DNA of 64,000 bases, taken from the NCBI RefSeq assembly GCF_003610235.1, contig NZ_RAPR01000001.1, positions 6,076,001 to 6,140,000 on the forward strand, given 5' to 3'. Position 1 is the first letter of the stretch, and each line of letters begins with the position of its first letter. Shown one piece after another: positions 25,555 to 34,816 of this stretch. The stretch is from Catellatospora citrea. GTDB taxonomy: Bacteria > Actinomycetota > Actinomycetes > Mycobacteriales > Micromonosporaceae. The translations under genes were made by a program, and so were the position numbers. The notes under the pieces are model-generated. The model had not been told where the DNA came from. It did not search any database and saw nothing but the letters and a program-made list of their open reading frames with translations.

Positions 25555-26324
25555 CGCCTGTTCCCTTCGACTATCGCGCCGGCGAGCGCGGGTTCCTCGT
25601 CGTCGTCCACCGGTGTGGCTGGGCGCCCATGGCGCAGCCGACGGTCGATCGCGTTGACGGCGTGGGTCAGCGGCACGGTCAGCGCCAGGTAGAACAGGCC
25701 CGCCAGGAGCAGCGCCGATTGGTTTCCGGTGTTGGCCGCGTAGTCCTGGCCGATCCGGAACAACTCCCGCTGGCTGGCGAGCAGGCCGAGGAAGTAGACC
25801 AGGCTGGAGTCCTTGATCAGCGCGATGAGCTGGTTGACCCAGGCCGGCAGTACCCGCCGTACACCCTGCGGGATGATGACCAGCCGCATCGCCTCGGGCC
25901 AGGAGAAACCCAGCGCTCGAGCGCCCTCGAGTTGGGAGGTCTCCACCGACTGGATGCCGGCGCGGAAGATCTCCCCGATGTAGGCTGCCGCGATCAGCGA
26001 CAGCGCCAGTACGCCCAGCGGGTACGGATTCGAACCCCAGACCTGCATGCCGAGCGGTGCCAGGCCGACGCCGATCAGCAGGATCGTCGCTGCCGCGGGC
26101 AGGCCGCGGAACACGTCGGTGTAGACGCGCGCCGGCCACCGCAACCATCGCGTACGGCAGATGCCGGCGACCGCCAGCAGCAGCCCGAGCACGGAGCCGA
26201 GCACGGCGGCGCACCCTGCCAGGATCAGCGTGTTGGGCAACCCGACGGTGAGCATCTCGGGTAGCGCCTCGCGCATGGACTGCCAGTCGAAGAAGGTTTC
26301 CCACAGGGTATGCAGCGGATCCAT
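25551..26324 (-). CDS. Amino-acid-type ABC importer permease
   Basis: A 257-residue HisMQ-type permease with about five membrane segments. The coupling-helix EAA-like motif reads VETSQLEGARALGFSWPEAM followed by VIIPQGVRRVLPAW. GGAGG at 26330-26334 is correctly spaced from ATG 26324, which is preferred to GTG 26330 because the latter overlaps the ribosome site. It sits between the binding-protein gene, from which a strong hairpin separates it, and the ATPase gene. Confidence 0.88.
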   Translation of the reverse strand: MDPLHTLWETFFDWQSMREALPEMLTVGLPNTLILAGCAAVLGSVLGLLLAVAGICRTRWLRWPARVYTDVFRGLPAAATILLIGVGLAPLGMQVWGSNPYPLGVLALSLIAAAYIGEIFRAGIQSVETSQLEGARALGFSWPEAMRLVIIPQGVRRVLPAWVNQLIALIKDSSLVYFLGLLASQRELFRIGQDYAANTGNQSALLLAGLFYLALTVPLTHAVNAIDRRLRHGRPATPVDDDEEPALAGAIVEGNRR

Positions 26325-26342
26325 CATCACCTCCGGTATCGA

Positions 26343-26387
26343 GCAAGTGCCCCTTCACCGCGGATGGCGAGGCGAAGGGGCACTTGC
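26343..26387 (-). promoter_or_regulatory. Intra-operon hairpin between binding protein and permease
   Basis: A perfect 14-bp inverted repeat (26343-26356/26374-26387) with a 17-nt loop lies between the two cistrons. Such hairpins commonly protect the binding-protein mRNA or partly terminate, giving more binding protein than permease. Confidence 0.6.
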
Positions 26388-26391
26388 GTTC

Positions 26392-27228
26392 TCAGCTGGT
26401 CGTGACGGTGCCGCTGCCGGGCTTGAAGTCGGCAGGGATGGGCCGGCCCGGGTAGTACTGGTCCTGCAGACGCTTCCAGGTGCCGTCGGCGATCACCTCG
26501 TCGAGCGCCTTGTTCAGGGCCTCGCGCAGCGCGTCGCTGTCGTGGGCGAAGGCATACGCGGTCGGGGCCGGGCTGAGCTGCTTGGCCGCCACCGTGATCT
26601 TCCCGCCGCTGTCGGCGGCCGACTTGTCGCCGATCTCGGCCGGGGAGATCCACGCGTCCGCGGTGCGGGCCTTGAGCTGGTTGATCGCGCCGTTGTAGTC
26701 GGGCACGCGGACGGGGTCGAGCCCTTCCTTGGTGGCGTAGTCGTCCTGGACGGTGCCCTGCACGACGACCACCCGCTTCCCCTTGAGCTGGTCGAAACCG
26801 GTGATGGTCGATCCGGTCGGGACGTCGAGGCCGAAGTAGCCGAAGTCGTAGCCGTTGCCGAAGTCGACGGTCTTCTTCCGCGCCTCGGTGATGGTGATCG
26901 ACGAGCTGCCGATGTCGAACTTGCCGGTGGCGACCTGGGACAGCAGGGCGGAGAAGTCGGTGCCGACGAACTCCACCTTCAGCCCGATCTTCGCGGCGGC
27001 CGCGGTCAGCAGGTCGTTATCGAAGCCGGTGAACTTGCCGTCCTTGAGGTAGACGTTCGGCGGCGCGTCGGTGAGTGTGCCGGCGCGCAGTACTCCCGGC
27101 TGGAGGAGGTGGTACGGGTTGTCGACCGTGGCCTGCTCGGTGCCACCGCAGGCGCTCAGCGCGGTGGTACCGAGGACAGCGGCGACGGTGAGGGCGGCAG
27201 CCCGGGTCAGGGCAGAGCGGAACAGCAC
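26392..27228 (-). CDS. Family 3 solute-binding lipoprotein
   Basis: A 278-residue lipoprotein: signal sequence, then the lipobox LSACGG with the Cys near residue 27. The body is an SBP family 3 fold: LRAGTLTDAPPNVYLKDG, FTGFDNDLLTAAAAKIGL, the ring-contact strand FDIGSSSITITEARKK and a C-terminal AFAHDSDALREALNKALDEV. It binds the solute outside and delivers it to the permease below. GTG 27228 has GGAG about 8 nt upstream. It lies downstream of the SAM-IV riboswitch and leader peptide, so expression should fall when SAM is plentiful. Confidence 0.88.
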   Translation of the reverse strand: MLFRSALTRAAALTVAAVLGTTALSACGGTEQATVDNPYHLLQPGVLRAGTLTDAPPNVYLKDGKFTGFDNDLLTAAAAKIGLKVEFVGTDFSALLSQVATGKFDIGSSSITITEARKKTVDFGNGYDFGYFGLDVPTGSTITGFDQLKGKRVVVVQGTVQDDYATKEGLDPVRVPDYNGAINQLKARTADAWISPAEIGDKSAADSGGKITVAAKQLSPAPTAYAFAHDSDALREALNKALDEVIADGTWKRLQDQYYPGRPIPADFKPGSGTVTTS

Positions 27229-27332
27229 AGGTGTCTCCGAGGGGTGTTTCCGGACGGCGCGCAGGCGCGCGCCGCCGACGGTGCGCCCGTGGGCGTACCG
27301 CTGAAAAGGATCAAGTGGTGGGGGCGGCGCGG

Positions 27333-27422
27333 TCAGCTACACGCAGCGCTGCAGACCCGCATCAGATCGATGTGGCGGCGCCGGATCAGGGCCAGCCTCA
27401 GGACGTCGATGCGGGCGGACAC
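27333..27422 (-). CDS. Short Cys-containing leader peptide
   Basis: A 29-residue peptide between the riboswitch and the binding-protein gene. It contains the core RRRHIDLMRV and ends with two cysteines (CSAAC-Ser). This matches the small putative leader peptides seen before actinobacterial sulfur-uptake genes, where Cys codons near the end are thought to sense cysteine supply during translation. GTG 27422 has AAGGAG at 27427-27432. The gene stops about 100 nt before the next cistron. Too short for routine gene callers. Confidence 0.7.
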   Translation of the reverse strand: MSARIDVLRLALIRRRHIDLMRVCSAACS

Positions 27423-27454
27423 GGTTCTCCTTCAGGTCGGTGATGACCCGGGCG

Positions 27455-27580
27455 AACCAGGCCACGCTTGCACCGGAGCCTGCTCCGGTGCCGTGTCATC
27501 ACCCGGGGCACCCCTACGTGGGAGGGTTGCCGGCCAGCAAGCCGGGGCTTCGCGCTGGCACTCATGACCGCTGCCCACGC
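27455..27580 (-). promoter_or_regulatory. SAM-IV riboswitch
   Basis: Read on the minus strand, the RNA starts GGTCATGAGTGCCAGCG, continues GCCCCGGCTTGCTGGC and CGGCAACCCTCC, then GGGGTGCCCCGGGTGATGAC, closing the P1 stem (GTCAT/ATGAC). A following GCACCGGAG/CTCCGGTGC hairpin is the extra stem typical of SAM-IV rather than SAM-I. It lies just upstream of a leader peptide and an ABC importer. The motif order strongly fits the class as remembered; a covariance-model scan would settle it. Confidence 0.8.
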
Positions 27581-27934
27581 TAGCAGCGCAAACCGAGGAA
27601 ATGTCCAGCCGATATGATCACCGTCACGCCGGGGGCGCACAGCTCTCGGCCCGTTCGACTGAATTCGGATAACCCGCTGGCGCCATTCAAACGACGGTTT
27701 CCGTCATGCTGGCATCGATCACAACCCGCAGCATCCGAGGCCATCCGTCTTGCCGCGTTGTCGCCCTCCACGGCTCAGCCCGGGTTCTTGCTGTGATCGG
27801 GCACTGCAGGACCAGCGAGGGTGACGGCCGATCATCGGGTCGCCATGAGTGGATCGCTCACGGCGCCGCGGTGGGTGTAATGCCCTCACACGGACAGTGG
27901 GAGTCAACGCGTGCTCGAAGATCACACGCCGTTC

Positions 27935-28390
27935 CGGCATCACATCGGCGATGGCATAGGTTTCGGCGGTTCTTGGCAGTGCCGGTGACGAGGCTGGCCG
28001 ACTGCCGTCGAGGGACGCCCGGAGCACCCCGTAATCCTTCGACCTCGTGGTAGGTGCCGGTCTGGCCGCTGCCGTTGGTGTAGCCGACGGTGGCCGAGGT
28101 CCCCGAGGCCCCAGACCCCTCCGCTGGTGTCGCCGGTCTCCCACGTCGGCTTCGTGTACCGCAGCACGATGTCGAACGCCCGGGCGGCGACGCCACCACG
28201 GTCGACGATGTAGCTCGGAAGGATTTGAGTTTGTCGGCATGGTTGTTGAAGTAGCCGACGTCGTCGCAGTCGACGGAGAACGCCTGGGCGTCCGTCGACC
28301 CTACCGAGCCCGTGCCGCTCCTGTTGGGCTTCGGCTGCCCGGGTGTAGACGTCGGACCACCAGCCGGCAACCATCGCGGGGCCGACATCG
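27935..28390 (-). pseudogene. Decayed nidogen-like (NIDO) domain protein
   Basis: Reading the minus strand in two alternating frames recovers a nidogen-like domain: SVDCDDVGYFNNHADKLKSF in one frame; then, after a shift near 28205, ARAFDIVLRYTKPTWETGD followed by TSGG; then back to the first frame near 28105 with SATVGYTNGSGQTGTYHEVEG and SLVTGTA. The W-E-T-G-D and Gly-rich strand order matches extracellular nidogen-like domains. Two compensating shifts and no good start make it a pseudogene. The original protein would have been secreted. Confidence 0.55.
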
Positions 28391-28848
28391 CGCCCAGCGT
28401 GGCATCGGAGCCACCGCAACTATTACGGACACGTGCAGCAACGGTCCACTGCTGTGACTAGGCCGTGCCGCACCAGGCGAATCGCCGGCGCGGTGACGAT
28501 GCTGATGGCAGCGGCAGCCGGGGATCGCAGGGCGGCGCGGTCAAACATGTCTTGCCTCCATGACGAGACCGGCGTACGCGGAGTTCGTAACGAGGTAGGT
28601 GATGGACGCCCCGGTCGCCGACGGACGGCAGACTCGTCTGGCGGCTGTGCTCTGACTTCGTGACGTCGGCGCTTGCGGTGCTCGCTGAAACGGAGCGCAA
28701 GTACCTCACTCGCCGTTGAACCCGTTCCGGCCGTTCGTCGTAACACGTATCAGCTGCGATGGCGAGGTGATACGCGTCGTCGCAAGTGTACGACTCGCGG
28801 GCGGCCCTACAGGGCCGTGATGCGCCTATATATCTGCATTACATAACT
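28391..28848 (+). other. Intergenic segment
   Basis: No credible gene. The last 70 bases become markedly A/T-rich and lead into the promoter of the exporter operon. Confidence 0.4.
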
Positions 28849-28881
28849 TTGAAGAACGCAAATTTTGTACCTACTTGGTAC
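28849..28881 (+). promoter_or_regulatory. Candidate promoter/operator of the ABC exporter operon
   Basis: TTGAAG (28849-28854) stands 17 bp from TACTTG (28872-28877) as possible -35/-10 elements. A palindrome GTACC-N5-GGTAC (28867-28881) overlaps the -10, so a repressor could block it. The stretch 28825-28890 is much more A/T-rich than its surroundings. Confidence 0.4.
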
Positions 28882-28907
28882 TTGAAAGTCTTCTATCAGG
28901 AGGTGCG

Positions 28908-31900
28908 ATGCTGGTTCGTCGGCATGCATACAGCGCCAGAGGTTTGCTGTTCGCCGCCGCAGCAGCGGCGCTGATCTCGACCACGCTGCTGGCCGCGCTG
29001 GCCGCCTACGGCGAAGTGGTGGTCGACGCAGGTCGCCGGGCCGCTGTCGCAACAGCCCCCGCGGATGAGCGTGCCGTGCAGGTGCGCCTGCCGTCCCGGG
29101 TCAACGGCGGCAATGTCTGGAGCGTCTCCGAGGATGATGTCGACAAGGATCGTCTGCTTGCGCAGTGGTCGACCACCGACACCAAGCTGCGTCAGACTTT
29201 CGCCGACCGCTTCGACGACGACGGCCTGGTCGTCAGCGCTGCCGGATACGCGACCGGCATACGGTTCGCGGGGGACACAGGCAAGGCCGTGCCTGACAGC
29301 GACGGCAACGTATACGCACGGGTCATGTTCCTCGACCGGCTTGCTGAGCACACTCGTTTGGTATCCGGAACCTGGCCGGCGGCCGGTGCCAGCCCACGGC
29401 AGATCGTAGTCGGCGAGGCGGCAGCGCAGAGTCTTGGCCTGCGCGCCGGATCAGTGGTGCCACTGGCCAACGGTGTCACCAAACGCCTGGAAAAGGTCAT
29501 CGTCAGCGGGGTCTTCGCCGTGCTCCACACCGACGATCCGTACTGGCTGCTCGCGCCCGAGGCTGTCCAGGGCGTCGAAGCCGGCCGCAACACGTACGGT
29601 CCGCTTGTGCTCAACCAGGAAGACTTCTTCGACGGCTGGGCTCAACTCGGCACCAACGGATGGGTGGTGACCACGGACCTTTCCCGAGCCGGGCCCTCCG
29701 AGCTGGCGTCCGCCGCCGCCGTCGCACGGACGTTGAGTGAGGTGCCCAAGGACCTCGGCTATGACAACGGCGGCCAGGCCTTTACCGGATTGGATCGGTT
29801 GGTCGATCGGATCCAGCAGGCCAGCCTTGTCGGTCGATCCGATCTGCTGATGCCGGTGCTGCTCATCGCGATTCTCGGCGGCTACGTTCTGTTCCTGCTG
29901 GCCGCGAGGTTGACCGAGGGTCGCCGCCAGCAGGCCGCGCTGCTGCGCGCCCGTGGCGCGTCGCGCGCCCAGCTCGCCGGACTGGCGGCCGGTGAGGCCC
30001 TGCTGGTCGCCGTACCCGCCGCTGTGCTCGCCCCGTTGCTGGCCGCGCCGCTGCTGGGCCTTGTTTCACAGCTGCCCGTGGTGAGTGCGGTCGGGCTGAA
30101 GCTGGAGGCCGGGATCGCGCCGGTCTCCGTAACCGTGGCGGTCGCCTCCGGGGTGGGCTGCGCACTGGCGATGCTGCTGCCCGCGTTGCGCGGCGGCGGC
30201 ACCTACGCGGCGGAACTCGCTGCGGTGTCACGGCCCAGCCGCGCCGCTGTCGCCCAGCGTACCGGGCTCGACATCGCGCTCGTCGGCTTCGCGGTGCTCG
30301 CTTGGTTCCAACTGCAGCAGTACACGTCGCCGCTGCTGGGCAACGGCAGCGGGCTCGGTATCGACCCCATGCTGACGGCCGCCGGCCCGCTGGGTGTGCT
30401 GGCCGGCGCCGTCGTCGCGTTGCGCCTCTTCCCGCTGCTGACACGCTTACTGGAGCGGGTGGCCGACCGTCGGCCGTGGTTCGCTGCGCAGTTGGCCGTC
30501 TGGCAGGCGGGGCGGCGTCCGCACGCCGGCCCTGTGCTGTTGCTGGCGCTCAGCGTCGCGGTAAGCACCCTGGCCTGGACACTCGCCGCGACGGTCGAGC
30601 GGTCCCAGGTCGACCAAGCCGACCAGGCCACGGGTGCCGATCTTCGGCTGAGCGCGGTTGCCGGGGCCCTACAGCCGCTGCAGGGTGACCAGATCGCGGC
30701 GCTGCCGGGCGTCGTCCGGGCGGTACCTGGCTGGCAGACGAGCGTGCGCATCGGCGAGCATGCCACCGTGACCTCGGTGGTGGCGGTCGACGCGGCGGCG
30801 TCTGGTGGCTTGCTGCGGCTGCGCGGGGACCTGGGTGACGTGCGCACCCTCTTGGCGGACGTGGCTGCGGCGGGCCAGCGGATGCCGGGTATCGACCTGC
30901 CGGTCGGCACGGTCACGCTAGGGGGCGCTGTTGATGTCACCGTTGCGGACAAGAAATGGGGCGATGATCCGCGCACGGCTACGGCTGTTTGGTTCACCGA
31001 CGAACACGGCGTCTCGTACACGCGACGTTTGCAGGCGGGCAGAACAAGCAACGAATTCACCGTGTCTGTGCCCCCAGGTCTTGGTATGCGTTTGACCGGA
31101 TTCTCGGTCGATGGGCCTGGCCTGCCGATCCGGACGCTGATCCGATGGACGCTGACCGGGCTGGCCGCGGTGAACGCCTCTGGTGAGGCTGTTCCGCTCA
31201 ACCTCGATGCGCGCAGTGAGAAGTGGAGCATGCCTGCCGAGGACCCGGCATATACGGTGGCGACCTACGACGACAGGATCCAGGTCGACGCCTGGGTGGG
31301 CTCGATGACCTCGGCTTACTTCAACGGTGCCAAGCCCCGCTTCATGGTCACCCTGCGACGGCAGGCGCCGGAGAGGGTCACCGTGCCGGCGCTGGCCACG
31401 CCGGGGGCTCTTGCGGCGTTGCATACCCAGGCCGGACAGGCGCTGGATGTTCCGCTGTGGTTCGGTTCGGTGCGCATCCGCATCGTGGGTGTGGCGCAGG
31501 CGTTGCCCGGTCGGGCTGAGTCTTCTGCGCTGCTACTGGACATGCCGTCGCTCGGTGCCCACTTCCAGCGGACCGGCTTGCGGCCCCCCGATGTCGACGA
31601 GTGGTGGGTTGCCACGGATCCGGACCGGCATGCTCAGGCCGCCGCCGCGGCGGCGCTGCTACCGAGGGTTCGCATCACCGACCGCAGAGCGCTGGCGGCG
31701 CTGGCCGGCCAGAATCCGTTCGGCGTCGGCGGCCGGGTGGCGTTGTTCATCGCCGCGTTCGGTGCGATTGGCCTGGCACTGGTCGGTATCGCCGTCGACG
31801 TGCGGGCCACCGCCCGGCGTCGGGTGTCGGAGTCGGCGGTGCTGAGCACGCTCGGAGTAGGCCCAGGACTGCTGGCGCGCGCCCTGATGATCGAGCAGGC

Positions 31901-32156
31901 GTTCCTGGCCGGGCTGGGCGTGGTGGTCGGCCTGCTGGTGGGCCTGCTGGTCGCCCGGACGACCGGCCCACTGGTGATCCTCACTCCGAGCGCGAGCCGT
32001 CCGGTGCCGCCCGCGCTCACCACGACGGACTGGCTGCCCGTGCTGGGCACGGCCGCTGTGCTGCTCGCCCTCACCCTGGTGATGGCCGGGCTGGTGGCCA
32101 CCACGATGCGGCAGCGGCTGGCCGCGGCCCAGCTGCGGATCGGAGCTGACCGGTGA
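28908..32156 (+). CDS. FtsX-like ABC exporter permease (large)
   Basis: A 1082-residue membrane protein. One N-terminal segment (LLFAAAAAALISTTLLAALAAYG) is followed by a large outside domain, then a first FtsX core near 315-440 (LLMPVLLIAILGGYVLFLLA, followed by the basic RARGASRAQLAGLAAGEALL). A middle pair of segments and a second outside domain come next, and the last FtsX core is near 950-1065 (FGAIGLALVGIAVDVRATARR, SVLSTLGVGPGLLARALM-like coupling region). ATG 28908 has AGGAGG at 28898-28903. Mechanotransmission-type export rather than import is expected. It overlaps the second permease by four bases. Confidence 0.75.
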   Translation: MLVRRHAYSARGLLFAAAAAALISTTLLAALAAYGEVVVDAGRRAAVATAPADERAVQVRLPSRVNGGNVWSVSEDDVDKDRLLAQWSTTDTKLRQTFADRFDDDGLVVSAAGYATGIRFAGDTGKAVPDSDGNVYARVMFLDRLAEHTRLVSGTWPAAGASPRQIVVGEAAAQSLGLRAGSVVPLANGVTKRLEKVIVSGVFAVLHTDDPYWLLAPEAVQGVEAGRNTYGPLVLNQEDFFDGWAQLGTNGWVVTTDLSRAGPSELASAAAVARTLSEVPKDLGYDNGGQAFTGLDRLVDRIQQASLVGRSDLLMPVLLIAILGGYVLFLLAARLTEGRRQQAALLRARGASRAQLAGLAAGEALLVAVPAAVLAPLLAAPLLGLVSQLPVVSAVGLKLEAGIAPVSVTVAVASGVGCALAMLLPALRGGGTYAAELAAVSRPSRAAVAQRTGLDIALVGFAVLAWFQLQQYTSPLLGNGSGLGIDPMLTAAGPLGVLAGAVVALRLFPLLTRLLERVADRRPWFAAQLAVWQAGRRPHAGPVLLLALSVAVSTLAWTLAATVERSQVDQADQATGADLRLSAVAGALQPLQGDQIAALPGVVRAVPGWQTSVRIGEHATVTSVVAVDAAASGGLLRLRGDLGDVRTLLADVAAAGQRMPGIDLPVGTVTLGGAVDVTVADKKWGDDPRTATAVWFTDEHGVSYTRRLQAGRTSNEFTVSVPPGLGMRLTGFSVDGPGLPIRTLIRWTLTGLAAVNASGEAVPLNLDARSEKWSMPAEDPAYTVATYDDRIQVDAWVGSMTSAYFNGAKPRFMVTLRRQAPERVTVPALATPGALAALHTQAGQALDVPLWFGSVRIRIVGVAQALPGRAESSALLLDMPSLGAHFQRTGLRPPDVDEWWVATDPDRHAQAAAAAALLPRVRITDRRALAALAGQNPFGVGGRVALFIAAFGAIGLALVGIAVDVRATARRRVSESAVLSTLGVGPGLLARALMIEQAFLAGLGVVVGLLVGLLVARTTGPLVILTPSASRPVPPALTTTDWLPVLGTAAVLLALTLVMAGLVATTMRQRLAAAQLRIGADR

Positions 32157-34816
32157 AGGGTTGGATTGCCCGGGTACGGGCCACGGCCGGGCCGTTGGCG
32201 CTGCTCGGCACGCTGACCCTGCTGGCCGGGATCCTGGTGGTCGGCGCGCCCCGGATGGCGAACCGGCTGACCGACGAAGGGCTGCGCAACGACATCTCGC
32301 AATTGGGCTACACGTCCCGGGATCTGACTTTCCGCGGCGTCAAGGCGGTGAGCGACACCTGGACTGCGGGCAAGCGCCTGGCCGAGCAGCAGTCCGAGTT
32401 CGATCCGGCACTGCGCGACCGTGTCGAGCAGTCCTGGTGGGCCGAGAGCACAGTGCTGGAGGAGTCTCGCGTCGTCGGGACCGGCCTGCCGGAAGGCAGG
32501 TTCAAAGACATGGTCCTGTTCAGTCTACGGACCGGTAGCGGGTGGGAGGACGAGGTCGCGCTAGTCGAGGGCCGCTTCCCGAAGACCGGGCCGGGCACGC
32601 GCGCCCCCGTCGAAGTGGTGATCACCGAGTGGAACGCGGCGAAACTGGAGCAGCATGTCGGCAGCACGTTCAAGTTCCAGGGCGTGGTGCCGGTGGAGGT
32701 CGTCGGTATCGTCCGGCCGCACGACGGGAACCGCACGTTCTGGGAGCCGATCCCGTTCGCGCTGCGGGCCCATCTGCCCAACAGCGACGGCGACCCGTTC
32801 CGGGCGGTCGTCTTCTCCGATGAACCCGGCCTCGCCAAATTGAAAGACCGGGTCACGATCACTTACGACCTCCGGTATCGCGTGGACACCGCGAAGCTTG
32901 ACGTCGGTGGGATGCCCGCATTGATTGAGGCAATCGTCCTGGCCCGGCGGCAGGGGCTGGGAGGCTCGCTGTTGACCGGCCTCGACTCCCAGCTGGCGGA
33001 GTTCGCCGACCAGGCCCGTGCGGGCGCGGCGCTGCTGGCCGTCGTGCAGGTGGGCGCGCTGGTCACGCTGGCCGGGCTGGTGCTGCTGGCGGCCCGGGTG
33101 GCCGTCGCCCGGCGGCGAGCCGAGTTCGCGCTGCTGCGGGCGCGGGGCGGGGCCATCGTCACCATCGGTTCGTACACCCTGCTCGAATCACTGCTGGTGA
33201 TCCCCGCGGCGGTGGTCGGCGGGCTGCTCGGCGCGGTGGTGCCGGGGCGGCCCGCACTCACCTGGCCGATCCTGGCCGTGTTCACCGCGTTGGCGGCGCT
33301 GGCCGTGCCGGTGATGACCATGCGGACGGCGTACGACGCGTCGTTCTCGGGTGAGCGCTCGGACATGGCCGTGGCCCGGGTGGGCCTGAAGCGGCGGACC
33401 GCCGAGCTGAGCCTGCTGGTGCTGGCCGGGCTGGGCGTGTGGCTGCTGCGCGAACGCGGGCTCAGCGGCGCGGACGGCGTGGACGTCTATCTGGCCGCGG
33501 TGCCGGCGCTGCTGGCCGCCGGTGCGGCGGTGGCGATGGTGCGGCTGGTGCCGCCGGTGGTGGGCCGGCTGGGCCGGCTGTCCGCCCGTGGTCGCGGCGC
33601 GGTGAACTTCCTCGGCCTGTCCCGGGCGGGACGCACCGCCGGCGCGGTCATCGGGCCGGTCGCGGTGCTCGTCGTCGCGGTCAGCACGGCGGTGTTCAGC
33701 GTGGCGGTGGCGGGCACCATCGACGAGGGCCGCGACCGGTCCACCGACCTGCACATGGCCGCCGACATGAAGGTCGACGGCTACTACTTCGACGACAAGA
33801 CCCAGACGGAACTGGCCGCGGTGCCCGGCGTCGAGGCGGTCACCCAGTACATGGCCGACGGGGCCAGCGACCTGGTGGTCGACCAGAAGCGGCTCGGCTC
33901 GGTGTACGCGCTGGTGCTCGACGGGCAGGCGTACGCGCGGGTGCTCGCCGCCTCGGATGTCGACATCACGCCACCGAAGGTGTTCACCGACGCCGTGCCC
34001 GGCTCGCCGGTGCCCGCGCTGGTCTCCCCGGGCGTCGCCAAGCAGCTGGGCACCGACCACGGCACCGTCTCGCTACGCGGCCGGAACTACGACTTCCGCG
34101 TCGCGGCGGTGGTGGACGGCTTCCCGCCGATCGCCAACGGCGCGTCGAACTTCGTCGTCGTGCCGTGGCAGGCCGTCCCGGCCGAGGCACAGCAGGCGCT
34201 CAACCCGAACGGGTTCCTGCTGGCCGGCCACCCCGACCCGGAGCAGGTGCGCAAGGTCGGCGACGCGGGCCAGGAGCGCTGGGCCAGCGAGGGCTTCCGG
34301 CCCCGCGCCTACGAGTCGGTCACCGAGGTGACGACCTGGGAGCAGGCCCGCGCGGAGCTGGACGAGTCGAGCATCAACGCGGTGGTCAGCTTCGCGTACG
34401 GCATCGGCGCGGGCGCCGGTGTGGCGCTGGCGCTGCTGGCCATCGCCTTCGCGGTGGTCGCCGGGGCGCGGGGTCGGGGCACGGTGCTGTCCCGGCTGCG
34501 GACGATGGGCCTGTCCCGGGGTCAGGGCCGCCGCCTGCTGCTGGTGGAGCTGATGCCGGTGGTGACCGTCGCGGTGCTGACCGGCGCGGTGGTGGGTATG
34601 GCGGTGCCGCATCTGATCGCTCCGGCGCTGGGCCTGTCGACGTTCACCGACGGTCTGACGGTGGGCGTCACGTTCGACCCGCTGGTCATCGGCGCCTCGT
34701 TGGCGCTGGTGCTGGTGGGCATGTTGACCGCGCTTGCGGTGGAGACCCTGTTCAACCGCCGGTTGCGCCTCGGTGAGGTGCTGCGGCTTGGTTCCTTCGA
34801 CGCGGGAGAGAGCTGA
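32153..34816 (+). CDS. FtsX-like ABC exporter permease (second)
   Basis: An 887-residue partner of the preceding permease with the same plan: an N-terminal segment (PLALLGTLTLLAGILVVGAP), an outside domain of about 230 residues, a first FtsX core near 290-400 with FALLRARGGAIVTIGSYTLL, a central segment pair, a second outside domain, and a C-terminal core near 750-860 with LSRLRTMGLSRGQGRRLLLV. GTG 32153 lies inside the stop of the first permease (GTGA). The two probably form a heterodimer energised by the two ATPases downstream. Confidence 0.75.
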   Translation: MKGWIARVRATAGPLALLGTLTLLAGILVVGAPRMANRLTDEGLRNDISQLGYTSRDLTFRGVKAVSDTWTAGKRLAEQQSEFDPALRDRVEQSWWAESTVLEESRVVGTGLPEGRFKDMVLFSLRTGSGWEDEVALVEGRFPKTGPGTRAPVEVVITEWNAAKLEQHVGSTFKFQGVVPVEVVGIVRPHDGNRTFWEPIPFALRAHLPNSDGDPFRAVVFSDEPGLAKLKDRVTITYDLRYRVDTAKLDVGGMPALIEAIVLARRQGLGGSLLTGLDSQLAEFADQARAGAALLAVVQVGALVTLAGLVLLAARVAVARRRAEFALLRARGGAIVTIGSYTLLESLLVIPAAVVGGLLGAVVPGRPALTWPILAVFTALAALAVPVMTMRTAYDASFSGERSDMAVARVGLKRRTAELSLLVLAGLGVWLLRERGLSGADGVDVYLAAVPALLAAGAAVAMVRLVPPVVGRLGRLSARGRGAVNFLGLSRAGRTAGAVIGPVAVLVVAVSTAVFSVAVAGTIDEGRDRSTDLHMAADMKVDGYYFDDKTQTELAAVPGVEAVTQYMADGASDLVVDQKRLGSVYALVLDGQAYARVLAASDVDITPPKVFTDAVPGSPVPALVSPGVAKQLGTDHGTVSLRGRNYDFRVAAVVDGFPPIANGASNFVVVPWQAVPAEAQQALNPNGFLLAGHPDPEQVRKVGDAGQERWASEGFRPRAYESVTEVTTWEQARAELDESSINAVVSFAYGIGAGAGVALALLAIAFAVVAGARGRGTVLSRLRTMGLSRGQGRRLLLVELMPVVTVAVLTGAVVGMAVPHLIAPALGLSTFTDGLTVGVTFDPLVIGASLALVLVGMLTALAVETLFNRRLRLGEVLRLGSFDAGES

